64,000 nucleotides of DNA from assembly GCA_030770535.1 (NCBI GenBank), contig JASVEC010000027.1:186001-250000 (forward strand). Reading direction: 5' to 3'. The stretch's first letter is position 1, and each line of letters opens with the position of its first letter. Below the pieces are notes generated by a model. The model saw only the letters and a program-made list of their open reading frames with translations, was not told where the DNA came from and made no database searches. Shown piece by piece: positions 1 to 10,761 of the stretch. Position numbers and translations under genes: made by a program. Source of the DNA: Batkoa obscura (Eukaryota > Entomophthoromycota > Entomophthoromycetes > Entomophthorales > Batkoaceae).

Positions 1-927
1 TTGTTTTTTTCCACTATAAAAATCAATAACATAATGAACTTCTTTACCACATCTATTGACATACCAATCATGACGATCAAAAGGAAGACTATAACTAAAT
101 AAAATAAATATTGTATATTTAATATAAATAATTAATATATATTATTAAAATATTCTTATTCTAATTGACTTACCCTAACCAACTCATAATTCTTGCTTTT
201 GGACTAATTTTATTTGGATTACCTTCAAATCGATCTAATTTTGGTGTATCACAAACACTATTAAAAATTAAAAATTAAAAGTTCAATATTATTAAATTAA
301 TTCAACATCTCTTTTTCTTCTTTCCTTCTTTTCATCATTTAATATCACCACTATTATTAATAAATAAATAATAATAAAAATACCTTACCTTTTATATTTT
401 TTTTCATATTCCATCACTAACTTCCAAGCTCTTTCATTGATGAGGTTATGAATTGGAACAATTACTTTCATATCTTCTTCATTAGTCTTCCAAGACTTTC
501 TTTTCATTGCATTATAAAACATTTGTTCACTTGGATAAACCCAATTACTTTCTCCTTCTTCAGTATCCGTTTTTGGGATACTACTGATTTCTCGTTCTTG
601 TTTTAAATTAGAAGTAGAGGAATGATTCAGAGTAGATGAATAATACATATTATTTTTTGGATTCAATTCTTTTATATCTTTGGGTGAGGATGTTTCTCTT
701 GTATTCTCTTCTTTTTTTAACATATTGACCCATTTTTTTGAACTTTCAGAAGTATGTTCTATTGGACATTTTTTTATTTCTTCTTCTTCTTTTACTTCTC
801 CTTTATTACTACTTTTCTTCTTTGATTCTTCTATTTTCATTAATTCCATCCATTCTTGTTTACTTTGATCTGTATGATCAATTGGACATTTTGTAATATT
901 TTCTGTAGTTGCTTTTTCGGTAGTCAT
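1..927 (-). CDS. CYC3: Holocytochrome c synthase (cytochrome c heme lyase), 3' end cut by window
   Basis: Attaches heme covalently to apocytochrome c in the mitochondrial intermembrane space. Exons read on the minus strand: 927-389, 257-174 and 94-1 (gene runs off the window). Phases agree across both junctions. Two N-terminal heme-regulatory CP motifs (CPIDH and CPIEH), each followed by a short acidic/lysine-rich stretch, are typical of the family. The core starts at about residue 131 with [17 protein letters not shown], then [12 protein letters not shown]. Exon 2 supplies the segment around [15 protein letters not shown], and exon 3 the [16 protein letters not shown] motif. Introns begin GTAAGG and GTAAGT and end in TAG. 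The family assignment is clear. Whether this is specific for cytochrome c or also acts on c1 cannot be told, since many fungi have two related enzymes. Confidence 0.93.
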
Positions 928-1202
928 CTTTTTTATTTATTTAAAAAAATAAAAAAATCTTAATGATTTTGGATCGAATTTTTATTAATAAAATGCTTGG
1001 TTGAATTTAAGTTTATTTAATAAACATTAAAATGATTGAAAATTATTAATAATAAAAAGGTTAAAAACTTCATAAAAAATAACTAAATTATAATATTTCA
1101 AATAGATAATACAACAATTGAAAGAAATTTCATTTATTTTTTATTTAAAAAATAAGTATGGAATCATAAATCTTTTTTTCATTCATATTCATATTCATAT
1201 AT

Positions 1203-2122
1203 TTAAGCACTTTTCTCTTCTTCAGTTGAAGGTGGAACATAAGGTTCAGAGTGAGCAACCGAAATATTAAGAATTCGAGTATTAATTTCAACTTCTCCAA
1301 TCTCTCTAAGAACTCTTTGTTGTTCTTCATTAGACTTTAACTCAACAAATCCAAACCCTTTACTATGACCAGTGGCACTACGGCGTACAACATGAGCTGA
1401 AACGACATCAAAGGACTCAAATACCTGTCGAAGTCCTTCATCACTAAGTGAAAATGGAAGGTTAGCTACAAATAAGGTGGTTGGATTAGGTTCTCCAGCT
1501 GGTTTAGCTGATTTATGGGCACGACCACCACGGCCACGGCCTCTGAAACCACCTCTACCACGACGAGGTCCTTTACTGGAACCTTTACCTTTTTTATCGG
1601 TATCTTCACTCTTTTCTTCTTTAGTAGAACTGTTACTTTCTTCTTTGGCAAGAGTACCGTTACTAGTTTCTTTAGATTTATCTTCACCTTCTTTGGTTTC
1701 TTCTTCACTACCTTCTTTTTTACCCTTTGGTTTACGTGGTCCCTTGGCACGTGGTTTACGTGCCTTTGGACGACGACGTGGAGCTTTTGGACGAGCAATT
1801 TCTACTTTAATAGAATTGCCATTAAGGTCTTTACCGTTACCTTCTTTAGCAGCTTTTTCAGCTTGTTCTAAAGTTTCAAAAGAAATAAAAGCATAGTTGG
1901 ATCTCTTTTTTAAATAAAGAAGAGTTTGTACACTAAAATAAAGAATATAAATAAGCTTATTTAATAAAAGAAATAAAAGAATCCTTACATCTTTCCATAA
2001 GGTTCAAAAAGAGCATTCAATTCTTCTTCTTTTTGGTCATTTACTAAGTTACCAACAAAGATTTTATGTGGGAATTCGTCTTTAACTTCCACTTCAGGTT
2101 TAATGGGTTGTTCGGTTGTCAT
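1203..2122 (-). CDS. Two-RRM RNA-binding protein with basic RGG linker
   Basis: Predicted 287-aa RNA-binding protein from two exons, 2122-1989 and 1932-1203, joined within one codon (AT|T). RRM1 (about residues 18-95) has the RNP2-like KIFVGNL and an RNP1-like NYAFISFE. It is split by the 56-nt intron just after the first helix. A basic Arg/Lys/Pro stretch, an acidic Ser/Glu stretch and a glycine-arginine block (GPRRGRGGFRGRGRGGR) follow. RRM2 starts with TLFVANLP and has SKGFGFVEL as RNP1. The layout RRM-RGG-RRM recalls shuttling mRNA-binding or nucleolar proteins of the Gbp2/Hrb1 or nucleolin type, but I cannot name an orthologue. The repetitive linker creates long open frames on the other strand and in other frames, which are not genes. 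Confidence 0.9.
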
Positions 2123-4250
2123 TTTTTTTTTGTTTAAATCGCTGGATTTGATGAAATTTGTGGGGCAATATTGTGTGGGACTTACAAGTGTGGAGCGAGT
2201 GATAGTGGCTCAATAATTATTTGTTAGTGTTTTTTGATGGATGTGTTTTAGTAGCTTCAGTTTCTTTTCCTTCTCTTTTTATACTTTTATGTTTGCTTAG
2301 AGCTTGTTTATAGCTAGAGCCAATCATAGATAGCCATTTGGAATTCAAATGCTTTTTCATGACGCTTGGTAAAGTAAATTAGCTAATGACACATCATTAG
2401 AATTTTCATGTTATTTGCTAGAAATTGGTCATTTTTAAGTAAAATGTGATTCTGACTATTTGTCAACTTTTTATAGTAACTTCTAGTTAAAATCTGAAAA
2501 TTTTTATAAAAAATTTTCACCCAGTCAAATATCTTGAACTACTTTTTATTGAGTAGGAATAAACTTAATTTAGAACTTCAAAATATTATTTATGGAGATA
2601 AAAAATTAAGATTTATAAATTCAATTAAGTTATAAATAATCTATCAAATGAGTGAGTTAATTATAAAAAATACTTTGTACATATTCTATCAAAAAAGATA
2701 CTTAGATTAAGAGATAGAAAAATCTTATTTCCTTTAATGCAAATTTCATTGAATTGCGAATTTTTTGAGTAAATTTAAAATTAATAAATAAACAAACTCT
2801 AAGTAACATTCGAAATAGCATCAAGAATTAATTATACTTACTGTTGCCTGTACAACACAATATGCTATTAACTAAATCTATAAAAACTGTACTCTTTGAC
2901 TAGTTTCAAAATCCTACTTACTAGAACCTTTTTTACCAAGAAAAACACTTAGAAATTTCAATGCCACTATTCCAATAAATTATTTGAAAAAATTTAAAGT
3001 ACTTTTTTACCCACACTTCAACCACTGTTAAGAATCTCGGTTTTTTCAAGATATTCTTTAATAAGAAATTGAGGTATTTTTTGTACAATTGACCATTAAG
3101 TGGAATAAGTCCTAATTTTAATAATATAAATTCAGATAGTGTTGATTTACAATATTGAAATAAAAGTTGAAATGTAAAAAAAAGAAAAGGGTTTTTGGTC
3201 GACTAATGTATATAAATTTATTTGAAATAAAGAATACTGTTAAGGGATCGGTAAAATTAGAATATAATAAATTAGTAACTTAGTAAAAATGAAACTTTTA
3301 TTTATTAAATTAATAACTAATTAAATCCTAATTAATTAACGTTCTGGTATCTGATAAAAATCTCGGGCTAATGTTTGAACATAAAAGCAGTTGGTTGCTA
3401 AATATGAAAGTTAAAATTTTAATCTATCGTGTGATATGTTTGTATGTTCCATTAATGGTTTTAATTATATAAACGATATAGTAGTCTAGTATAACTTTGT
3501 AGGGGTTATTGAATAACTCTAAATGTTAATTAAAATCCAGAATTTATTAAAGTTTAGTTTACTTTTAGTATTGTTTAAATCCATTATAATTGATCCTATT
3601 TAGTATGAAATATATAAACAATTTAAATTAACAATACTAATATTTATACTAATACATGTTGACAATTAATTAAAAGAGATACTGTAATAAAAAGGAACTA
3701 TATTCAAATAAATAATGTATGATCTCATTCTATAATATACAGCTATTGTAATAAATAAGCGATATGTTATTTTAGTCAAATTCAATATGAAATAATAATC
3801 AATCAGGTTATCAAGTTTAAATTTGTGAATCTAACAGAGTAACATTAATGTATAATAACATAGTGAAATATAACTTAAATGATTTAATTGCTATAAAACT
3901 TTATTATAAATCAAATTTATGCGATTATTTTAATAACTCATTTTAGGGGTAAAAAAATCTAATATGAATTCAATTTAATATTCAAAAAATAAAAATACAA
4001 TATACAAAAAGTAAGATTCTATCAAGGTAAATGGAGAAATAAAAATATACTTGAAAAATATTAATGAAGTTACCAAAAATGAGCTAAAAGGTTAAAAAAG
4101 GGGAACTAAGAACAATAGGTTGGTGCAGTTAAGTAAGAAATAAAATAGAATATTAACTAAAGATAGTAATCAAAAGCATTATTTATTAGAATTTCATTTA
4201 AGGTTTAAGGAAATTGAATTAATTTATAAGAATTAATAGTAAGTACAAAA
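2123..4250. other. Intergenic, AT-rich, no gene seen
   Basis: About 2.1 kb between the RNA-binding protein start and the GT32 promoter. The first 200 bases carry the likely promoter of the RNA-binding protein. The rest is AT-rich with many stops in all frames. I recognise no gene, tRNA or repeat family in it. Confidence 0.6.
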
Positions 4251-4413
4251 GTTGATTGGTTACTTTCAAGGGGGTTGGACAAAGGCATTGATGCTTTTTA
4301 TTGGTTAATTCGAGGATGATAATTCCCCCCAAGATTTTAATCAAGAAGAATGATTCGTTAATTGAGCTTAAATGTTGATAAATTGGTTTAAATTTGAGTT
4401 TTGATTGGTTAAT
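4251..4413 (+). promoter_or_regulatory. Cluster of reverse CCAAT boxes upstream of GT32 gene
   Basis: Four ATTGGTT-type motifs (CCAAT read on the other strand) occur at about 4254, 4300, 4382 and 4404, two of them inside TTGATTGGTTA. They lie 230-390 bp upstream of the GT32 start. CCAAT boxes are bound by the fungal HAP/NF-Y complex, and use here is inferred from clustering only. Confidence 0.35.
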
Positions 4414-4643
4414 ATCAATGCTTAAAGTTGCCACAGTTCAAACATCTTATCTTATTCAAGTATAAATTATCAACCTTATCAAATAAACAACTCAATAAAA
4501 TCAAAATATTGTTAAAATAGTAAAAAAGCTTCAAAACAATGGATTTAGTCTAGCTTTAAAAAAAGGTATAAATAAAATCTATTGGACTTTAAATTATTAA
4601 TTTTCTTTTTAATTCAACATCAATATATAAAAAATATATCAAT

Positions 4644-5543
4644 ATGAGATATTTTAAAAGGGTAATCGTATTTTTAGTACTAACTATTACCTTAATCTCA
4701 ATCTACGCCTCCAATTCCAATCGACTTTGTCATGTATATGAACAAGAATATCCTACCGTTGAATATGAAACTATACCAAGTTATATTCATATGACAGCTA
4801 AATCCATTGACCATGTCTATCCCAAAGTGATAAAGATGTGGACAGAAAAGAATCCAACTTATGAATATAAAATTTATAATGATGCTGAAATTGATGCCAT
4901 AGTTAAAGAATATATGCCTGCTGATATCTATGAAGCTTTCCAATCTTTACCTGTACCTGTTTTAAAAGCGGATTATTTTCGATATATTATATTATACTTA
5001 AAAGGTGGTGTTTATAGTGATACCGATACCCTTTGCTTGAGATCCATTGATAATTGGACTGATGGTATTGCTAACGTTGATATGATTGTTTCGATAGAAC
5101 AATTTGATCCTGAGGTAGGTTATTATTGTAGAGATGAAGGTTTCGCTAGAGATATTCAATTTATTCAATGGACAATGGCTAGTCGTAAAGGACATCCTAT
5201 TTTATGGTCAGTAATTAATAAGATTAAAGAAATAACACCTAAGATGTTAAATCAAACGAGCTGGAATAACTGTGATATCCTTGATTGGACTGGTCCTGGT
5301 ATTTGGTCGGATGCTATCTTAGAACACCTTAATTTAGAAGATGTTTATGAATTAGATATTGAAAAAGGTAAACTTATTGATGGTATTTATTTCTTACCAA
5401 GAGTTGGTTTTACTTCAGGTGATGAAAGCTTTTATTATGAAGGAAGAGTTCAACATTTATTTTGGGGTAGTTGGAAAAAGAGTAAAGCTAGTAAGCTTTA
5501 TTCTTCCATTGAAAGATGGTTTTATCTTTACTTTAGATGTTAA
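4644..5543 (+). CDS. GT32 family glycosyltransferase (OCH1-like), intact
   Basis: Probable Golgi type II membrane glycosyltransferase transferring a hexose, likely mannose, in N-glycan or glycolipid synthesis. The 299-aa protein has one N-terminal hydrophobic segment (about residues 6-23), suited as a signal anchor. It then has the GT32 substrate-binding region: IPSYIHMTAKS, KMWTEKNPTYEY, PVLKADYFRYIILYLKGGVY, and the metal-binding DXD motif inside YSDTDTL at about residue 131. Later conserved blocks are ARDIQFIQWTMASRKGHPIL, DWTGPGIWSD and HLFWGSWKK. It is shorter than yeast Och1 but complete for the DXD-sugar family. Two decayed relatives lie at 10.8-11.3 and 16.2-17.1 kb, so this is the working copy in the window. 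The exact acceptor is unknown. Confidence 0.9.
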   Translation: MRYFKRVIVFLVLTITLISIYASNSNRLCHVYEQEYPTVEYETIPSYIHMTAKSIDHVYPKVIKMWTEKNPTYEYKIYNDAEIDAIVKEYMPADIYEAFQSLPVPVLKADYFRYIILYLKGGVYSDTDTLCLRSIDNWTDGIANVDMIVSIEQFDPEVGYYCRDEGFARDIQFIQWTMASRKGHPILWSVINKIKEITPKMLNQTSWNNCDILDWTGPGIWSDAILEHLNLEDVYELDIEKGKLIDGIYFLPRVGFTSGDESFYYEGRVQHLFWGSWKKSKASKLYSSIERWFYLYFRC

Positions 5544-6773
5544 TCAAATACCAAAACTAATTCTCTTTTATCTACTCCTCTCTTTCGTTTAATTTTTGTT
5601 TAATTTGAAAGGTATTTGATAACGTATTTTACATAATTTATACATAATTATAAAATTAAGTTGAATTACTTAATTTTATCACCTAATTCTCCCTCTGCTT
5701 ATAGTTTTTAATAAAGAAGTATTAGCATTTTAATCTATTTTATTTTTATCTTATTAATACACGATGCACATACATATATACATACATATATACATACATA
5801 ATTGTTATTACCTTATTAAAACATTGATGAGTATTAAGTTTTTTTAGTACTAAATCATCCTCATACTAATCTTGTTTTCAATTAACCGCTTTTTCTTGGC
5901 TATTTTATTTATAAGTATTAATGCGTCAATAAAACTTGGCTAGATATTAATAATCAAAATAATTTATAAATAGACGATTAAAATGAAGACTTGATATAAT
6001 AATAAAGAATCTTCTATAAAATTATTAAATAATCTTCTTTAGTTATGAATTGTATATATTATAAGTGAGTATTATATTTTACATGGGTAATATTATTGAT
6101 TTGTATTTATTTATTGAATTATTAAGATTTAATACAAATATAAACAAAAAGTTTTAAATAAAATTCTATTTTACAAATATTGGTATTTATATACACCGTT
6201 TACTAAGTTGTAAAATATTAATTTAATTTAATTTAATTTTATTTTATTTTGTTAATTTATTAACGTAAATGTAAATAAATAAATATAGTAGTTTTTATAA
6301 TTACATCAAAATTATTACTAAGCTGATAAATTAAACTTTCTCCATTTCAGTTGCTAATATAGAAAGTAAATTAATTAGTTATTTTTTAACACTCATAACC
6401 GGTGATATTTAAAAAATATAGAATCAACTATCCAAACCTATGCATTATTTTAAAAACGATCAATAAATAATAATAATATATTATTATTTTAAATAAATTT
6501 TATTCTTTAATATTGTTAAATAAAAAAAGAAAAATTTAATTTGTAATATTATTTAATTAAATAGAAAATTAACTATTGATTTTTTATTAATATACTTTAC
6601 TATTTAATCAATGTATTAAAAAATAAAAGTGTAAACATATAATAAAAAGTAAATAAATCAACTTATCTTATTTTAAAAAGCATGACTTTATAAATAATAC
6701 AATCAACAAACTTTGCAATGCAAATTATTGGGGGTGTCATCTTACACAATACCATCTTTACACCATTATATCT
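5544..6773. other. Intergenic with short TACATA and TTTTA repeats
   Basis: Follows the GT32 stop. Contains a TACATACATATA-type simple repeat at about 5766-5801 and short ATTTA/ATTTT runs at about 6215-6250. No coding region is seen. Confidence 0.6.
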
Positions 6774-8006
6774 TTACTTAAGTCTATACGGCCTTGGAGG
6801 AGATAATGTAAATAATTCTCTATAACAATCTAAGGCTCTTTGTAAAAACAAAATATTCCCATTAAATAAATTTTTATTTAAATGGGCTAATTTCCAACCC
6901 CATTCATTACATTGGACTTCAAACTGTAACTTTTTCCTTTTTTTAGTCCCTTGGTTTTCAGGTAAAGACCTTGGATAAACTGCATTTTGTTTCCTAAAAT
7001 CAAGTGAAATATCATTGAGGTCGACTTTATGAAGATCAATTTGAATTGTAAACTCATGTGGTGTATTTTGAAAATATAAACTAATTTGTAAAGTATTTGG
7101 TATCGGTAAACTTTTTAAGATACTTTGTGCTTGATTTAATGCAATCTTATTAATATCTACTTCCACTTCATTACCTTTACTAAGTCCAGTATTACTACCA
7201 CTTCCATTACCTTCCTTACTCTTTTGTATTGAATTAGTAACTGGTGTAGTCCTCCTTCTTAATGTACCATTTAACATTTTTTCTTGTCTAGCTACCCTTC
7301 TACTTTGTAATCCAGGTAATCGATTTCTATACGAATCTACCGCTCTTTGTAATAAACCTCTTTTACCATCTAATAAATCTAAATTTAAATGAGCTAATCT
7401 CCATCCAACTGAATTACACATTGTTTCATATTCCCATCGATTACCATTATATTCTTCCCGATTACAAAAAGCTCTTGGATATAAACAATTATTTACTTTA
7501 AATATGGTTGGAAATTGGTCCAATTGAGTTTCAAGATAATCAATATCAATTCGAATTGTATAAGATTGTTCACAACCTTTTGAAGAATATACAAAAGTCA
7601 TATATTCGATATTATTATCCATATAAACTACTGGTAAATAATGATTAATTTCTTTAATATTTTTATTATCTTCTTCTCGTTCTTCAATATCTTCTTGGGA
7701 ATAAGGTCCATTTGGCGACATACTAAACACTTGTTTTTTTTCTGAATTCTTTTTATTTCTTTTCACTCGAGTAAGTACTCGTTCCATACTATTCAATTGT
7801 TCAACTGTAAGTAGACTTAAGGTAGAATCAACTATGGGATCATTTGATAATAAAGAAGATAAACTTAAGGCATGTAAGATTGTTGGTAAATTATCTTCTC
7901 CTCGTTCCATTAAAGTTAAATAATTGAAGTTATTATTTGAATCTAAATCATTAGTTAATTGCAAATTATTTTCTATTGTTTGGTCATTTGACTGTTGAGT
8001 TTCCAT
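6774..8006 (-). CDS. Fungal protein with two tandem DUF8032-like domains
   Basis: 410-aa single-exon protein. Two copies of the same roughly 110-residue domain are visible. Copy 1 (about residues 125-235) has YTIRIDIDYLE, NNCLYPRAFC, NRWEYETMCNSVGWRLAHLN and GKRGLLQRAVDSYRNRLP. Copy 2 (about 290-400) has FTIQIDLHKVD, NAVYPRSL, LQFEVQCNEWGWKLAHLNKN and LQRALDCYRE. The YPR...WEYE..CN..GW.LAHLN..L..G...LLQRA.D.YR signature matches a domain of unknown function I know from fungal proteins (DUF8032, recalled from memory), often found beside transcription-factor-like sequence. The linker is basic (SRRVARQEKMLNGTLRRRT), which would suit nuclear import. The N-terminal 100 residues are low-complexity. 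Copy 2 is more divergent. Molecular function unknown. Confidence 0.75.
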   Translation of the reverse strand: METQQSNDQTIENNLQLTNDLDSNNNFNYLTLMERGEDNLPTILHALSLSSLLSNDPIVDSTLSLLTVEQLNSMERVLTRVKRNKKNSEKKQVFSMSPNGPYSQEDIEEREEDNKNIKEINHYLPVVYMDNNIEYMTFVYSSKGCEQSYTIRIDIDYLETQLDQFPTIFKVNNCLYPRAFCNREEYNGNRWEYETMCNSVGWRLAHLNLDLLDGKRGLLQRAVDSYRNRLPGLQSRRVARQEKMLNGTLRRRTTPVTNSIQKSKEGNGSGSNTGLSKGNEVEVDINKIALNQAQSILKSLPIPNTLQISLYFQNTPHEFTIQIDLHKVDLNDISLDFRKQNAVYPRSLPENQGTKKRKKLQFEVQCNEWGWKLAHLNKNLFNGNILFLQRALDCYRELFTLSPPRPYRLK

Positions 8007-8305
8007 AGTTTATTGTTGATAAAAATGAATTAAAAAAATTAGAAACTTGAACTTTTGATGAACTTAAAAGATAATTGGAATTTGGTTGAACTTGGATTTG
8101 AAGTTGATCAAGTACTTATTTTACTAACTAATTAAATTAATAACTTCAATTAATTAATAAAGATATTACCTTTAAAAGGATTTAAAAAAGTTATCAAATA
8201 ATCAAATAATCATAAAGTTATAATATTGCTAGTTTAAATTCAAGAATAGTGGAGATTTTATTAAATAAAAACAATATAAATAAAAATAGAACTTAATAAG
8301 TTTGA

Positions 8306-8387
8306 GGCACCTTGGCGGAGTGGTTAACGCGGAGCCCTGCTAAGGCTTTTCCCTTTGGGAGCGCAGGTTCGAATCCTGTGGGTGTCG
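8306..8387 (+). tRNA. tRNA-Ser (anticodon GCU), copy 1
   Basis: 82-nt class II tRNA. Acceptor GGCACCT pairs with GGGTGTC, followed by discriminator G. The anticodon loop CTGCTAA gives GCU, read by AGC/AGU serine codons. A long variable arm and the T-loop TTCGAAT are present. No intron. An identical gene lies at 38307-38388. Confidence 0.96.
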
Positions 8388-8505
8388 TAACTTATTATTG
8401 AGTGGAATAATGTTATAGAATTTTTAAATAAAAAAATATTTTATTTATTTTTATTTTTTATTTATTAATATGAAAAAAAGAAAGAATAAAGGATTAGATA
8501 ATAGA

Positions 8506-8940
8506 TTATAAATCATCCCAAGATTTACCTTGAGCTAGAAGTACTGTATCATCAGGTGAATTAGTATTGAAATTGAATAAAGTAATTTGATTTTTATATA
8601 AACTATTTTCCAAAGCTTCTTGGATTAAATAAAAATTATTGAAATTTAAAGACTCAATCGGTGAACTTTCTTCTTGTTCTAAATTAAAAAAGGAAGATAA
8701 CTTAGAATCATTTAACAACAATTGATCCGAAAGTTTTGAAGATTCTTTAGTGACATTTGTAGAAATGGATTCTGATTTTGAAATGGGTTTAATGGTGGGA
8801 GATTGAGCTATTGGTTTAACTTCGATTTTTATTGGATTTGTATCCAGCTTTTCTTCTTTAAATCCTAAGCCTTTGAAGCTTATTCCTCCAGTACTACTGC
8901 CTTTCTTTTTAGCTAAACTTAATAAATTACTCTTTTTCAT
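8506..8940 (-). CDS. Short protein with Hbs1/Ski7-like linker motif (tentative)
   Basis: 144-aa predicted protein, rich in Ser, Lys and Asn and probably disordered. The N-terminus (SNLLSLAKKKGSSTGGISF) and the tail (FNFNTNSPDDTVLLAQ) resemble, from memory, the region between the N-terminal domain and the GTPase of Hbs1/Ski7 proteins. There an F.F..PSPDD.V..AQ signature and SLxxLA-like segments contact the RNA exosome and Ski complex. No GTPase domain can follow: the frame ends seven residues after the motif, and a tRNA gene on the other strand begins about 120 bp downstream. A possible splice donor (CAAG|GTAAAT) lies exactly after the motif, but I found no acceptor before the tRNA. It may therefore be a stand-alone Ski7-like adaptor, or an unrelated disordered protein. 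The ORF is likely real, but its identity is uncertain. Confidence 0.5.
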   Translation of the reverse strand: MKKSNLLSLAKKKGSSTGGISFKGLGFKEEKLDTNPIKIEVKPIAQSPTIKPISKSESISTNVTKESSKLSDQLLLNDSKLSSFFNLEQEESSPIESLNFNNFYLIQEALENSLYKNQITLFNFNTNSPDDTVLLAQGKSWDDL

Positions 8941-9226
8941 TATTATAAATATAAAATATAAAATAAAATAGTTTTAATGATGATAATTTTATGCATATTT
9001 AGTTTTAATGGCGCAGTTTTATTGGTTCATTTCAAAAAAATAGAATTTAAACACTAATTGATGATAGAAAATAAAGTTTTAACTTAATAATAATAATAAT
9101 AAAAGAAGTCTAATCTTCTATAGTTTATCATTTCAATACTCTACGAAATAACAGAATATGAGGTTCACGTTCTATTTAAATTTAATTCAATAAATAATCA
9201 AAAAGTAATTCTAATTATAAAATATA

Positions 9227-9620
9227 TTATAATACTACAATATTACCATAAATTAAATAATGTTCCCAGTTTAAACTTTGTTGAATACCAAAATGTTTCC
9301 AAGTAGATGGAGTTAAATATATTTCTTTTGGTAAATATTTAGCTATATTTTTAGGTAAAGTAACATGTCTTGGGATAAATTAAATTAATTAATTTATTAA
9401 TATAAATTGAATTATAATTCTATCTACCTATATTCATAATGATCATCTAAATTTAATAAATATATTATTAAAAAGGTTGAAATAGAAATAATAACAGAAA
9501 TAAAATACCATAATAACTACTTGAATATTTGACATCTTTACGATGTTTGACAGTTATTTTTTGTAATTCAAAAAAATTCGCTTCACTTAAATCAATATCT
9601 TCATTTCGATAATCTTCCAT
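9227..9620 (-). CDS. CKS1: CKS1-type cyclin-dependent kinase regulatory subunit, three exons
   Basis: 90-aa small protein that binds cyclin-dependent kinase and acts in cell-cycle transitions as a phosphate-reading adaptor. Exons on the minus strand are 9620-9509, 9446-9428 (only 19 nt) and 9368-9227. The phases (G|AT, AG|A) give a continuous reading frame of 91 codons including the stop. The protein has YSSSYYDDHYEYRHVTLP, matching the Y..DDHYEYRHV.LP hallmark of the family. This is followed by KYLPKEIYLTPSTWKHFGIQQS and WEHYLIY, covering the phosphate pocket (R, W, the Q of GIQQS, W) and the strand-exchange region. The intron ends are GTATTT...TTTAG and GTAGAT...CCAAG. The length is close to the animal and plant forms rather than the longer yeast form. 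The family call is firm. Confidence 0.9.
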
Positions 9621-10080
9621 TATTCGTTTTTCCTTTTGTTAAAAGTTAAAACTAATTTTTTTATAAAATTTCATTTTAGTTTTTGATTGGTGGTGCATTT
9701 CCTTTTATAGATTGCTTTGATTTTTTTGAATTTTTATTATTGTTAATATTATTTAATTACATAAGATAATAGTAATGATTTATTACTAGCTATGCTTTAA
9801 ATAAAAAAATCAAACCTTATCTTTTATTTTTTTAGACCATTTTTTTATAAATTTACTTTTGAAACCATTTCATTTAAATGACGTTAATTATAATATTACC
9901 TAATTCATATATTAATTTTAAAAACAATTGACTTTTATTGATAAAACAAAACCAAAGAAAGAAACAAGCCAATATAAAATAGTTAATAAATCACTTCTAT
10001 TAATCATTTAAAACTTTATGTTAATAATAATAATAATAATTTAACTCTCACTCATCAACTCTTTCATAATCCTTCCATTT

Positions 10081-10388
10081 TTACGTAAACGCTTTATGTT
10101 TTAATATTTTTAATTCCATAATAGCAGTAGCTTCATCGATTTCTTTTGTGGGTTGATTAGGACATCTATATAATAAAGATACATCAATAAATTTCAAATT
10201 CATTTTAATTTTGATTTATTTAGTTTATATAAATTATAATAAAAATAAAGAATAGATTAATAAATTTACCTTTTAAATAATCTAGCAAATGGATTACATT
10301 TAATTTGATCATTACTTTTATAACATTCATATTGTATCATTTCAAAATAGCGACAACCATCTAACTTAGTATTAATTGAATTTTCCAT
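10081..10388 (-). CDS. SOM1: Som1-like small mitochondrial protein, two exons
   Basis: 67-aa predicted protein from exons 10388-10270 and 10165-10081 joined as AG|A across a 104-nt intron (GTAAAT...ATATAG). The core LDGCRYFEMIQYECYKSNDQ and CNPFARLFKRC has four cysteines arranged as in the fungal Som1 family, with C...L.E..QY.C then C.PF.RLF..C. In yeast Som1 is a small intermembrane-space subunit of the inner membrane peptidase complex, needed for Imp1 activity. The four-cysteine pattern fits import by the Mia40 route, but this is inference. Recognition rests on the motif from memory, and other twin-cysteine small proteins are an alternative. It lies head-to-tail with the CKS1 gene, 460 bp upstream of it. 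Confidence 0.6.
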
Positions 10389-10761
10389 AATTTATAGGAA
10401 AGAAAAGGAATTATGAGACTTTTTGGTTTTTTTATTTTATTTTTTGGTTTTTTGTAGTTTTCTGTTGAATGATAGTTACTGAATATTTATCAAGTTCAGT
10501 TGGTAATTTATGACTGAAGATTGAAAAATAAAAATGAACTTGTTTTTTTATAATCAAATATTACTAACAATATTTTTAAATTTTAAGCTCTTTAAAAAGT
10601 TGAACAAAAGTCATTTAAAATGCTATTAAATTCGATATTCAATAGAGATAAATATATAAATAAATACTATAATTTAATAAACTAAAATGATCAATAATTT
10701 TTATTGATTGGAAATACACTATTAGTATCAGCGCCATTATACATTTTAATATTAACTCTAT
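10389..10761. other. Intergenic, nothing recognised
   Basis: AT-rich sequence between the Som1-like start and the GT32 relic. It should hold the Som1-like promoter, but no motif stands out. Confidence 0.5.

Noticed and set aside
1466-1896. Long open frames on both strands over the RNA-binding protein
   Set aside because: They are shadows of the repetitive Lys/Glu/RGG-coding linker. The RRM frame is clearly the coding one.
4219-4434. 71-codon minus-strand frame upstream of the GT32 gene
   Set aside because: Overlaps the CCAAT cluster of the promoter and resembles nothing known.
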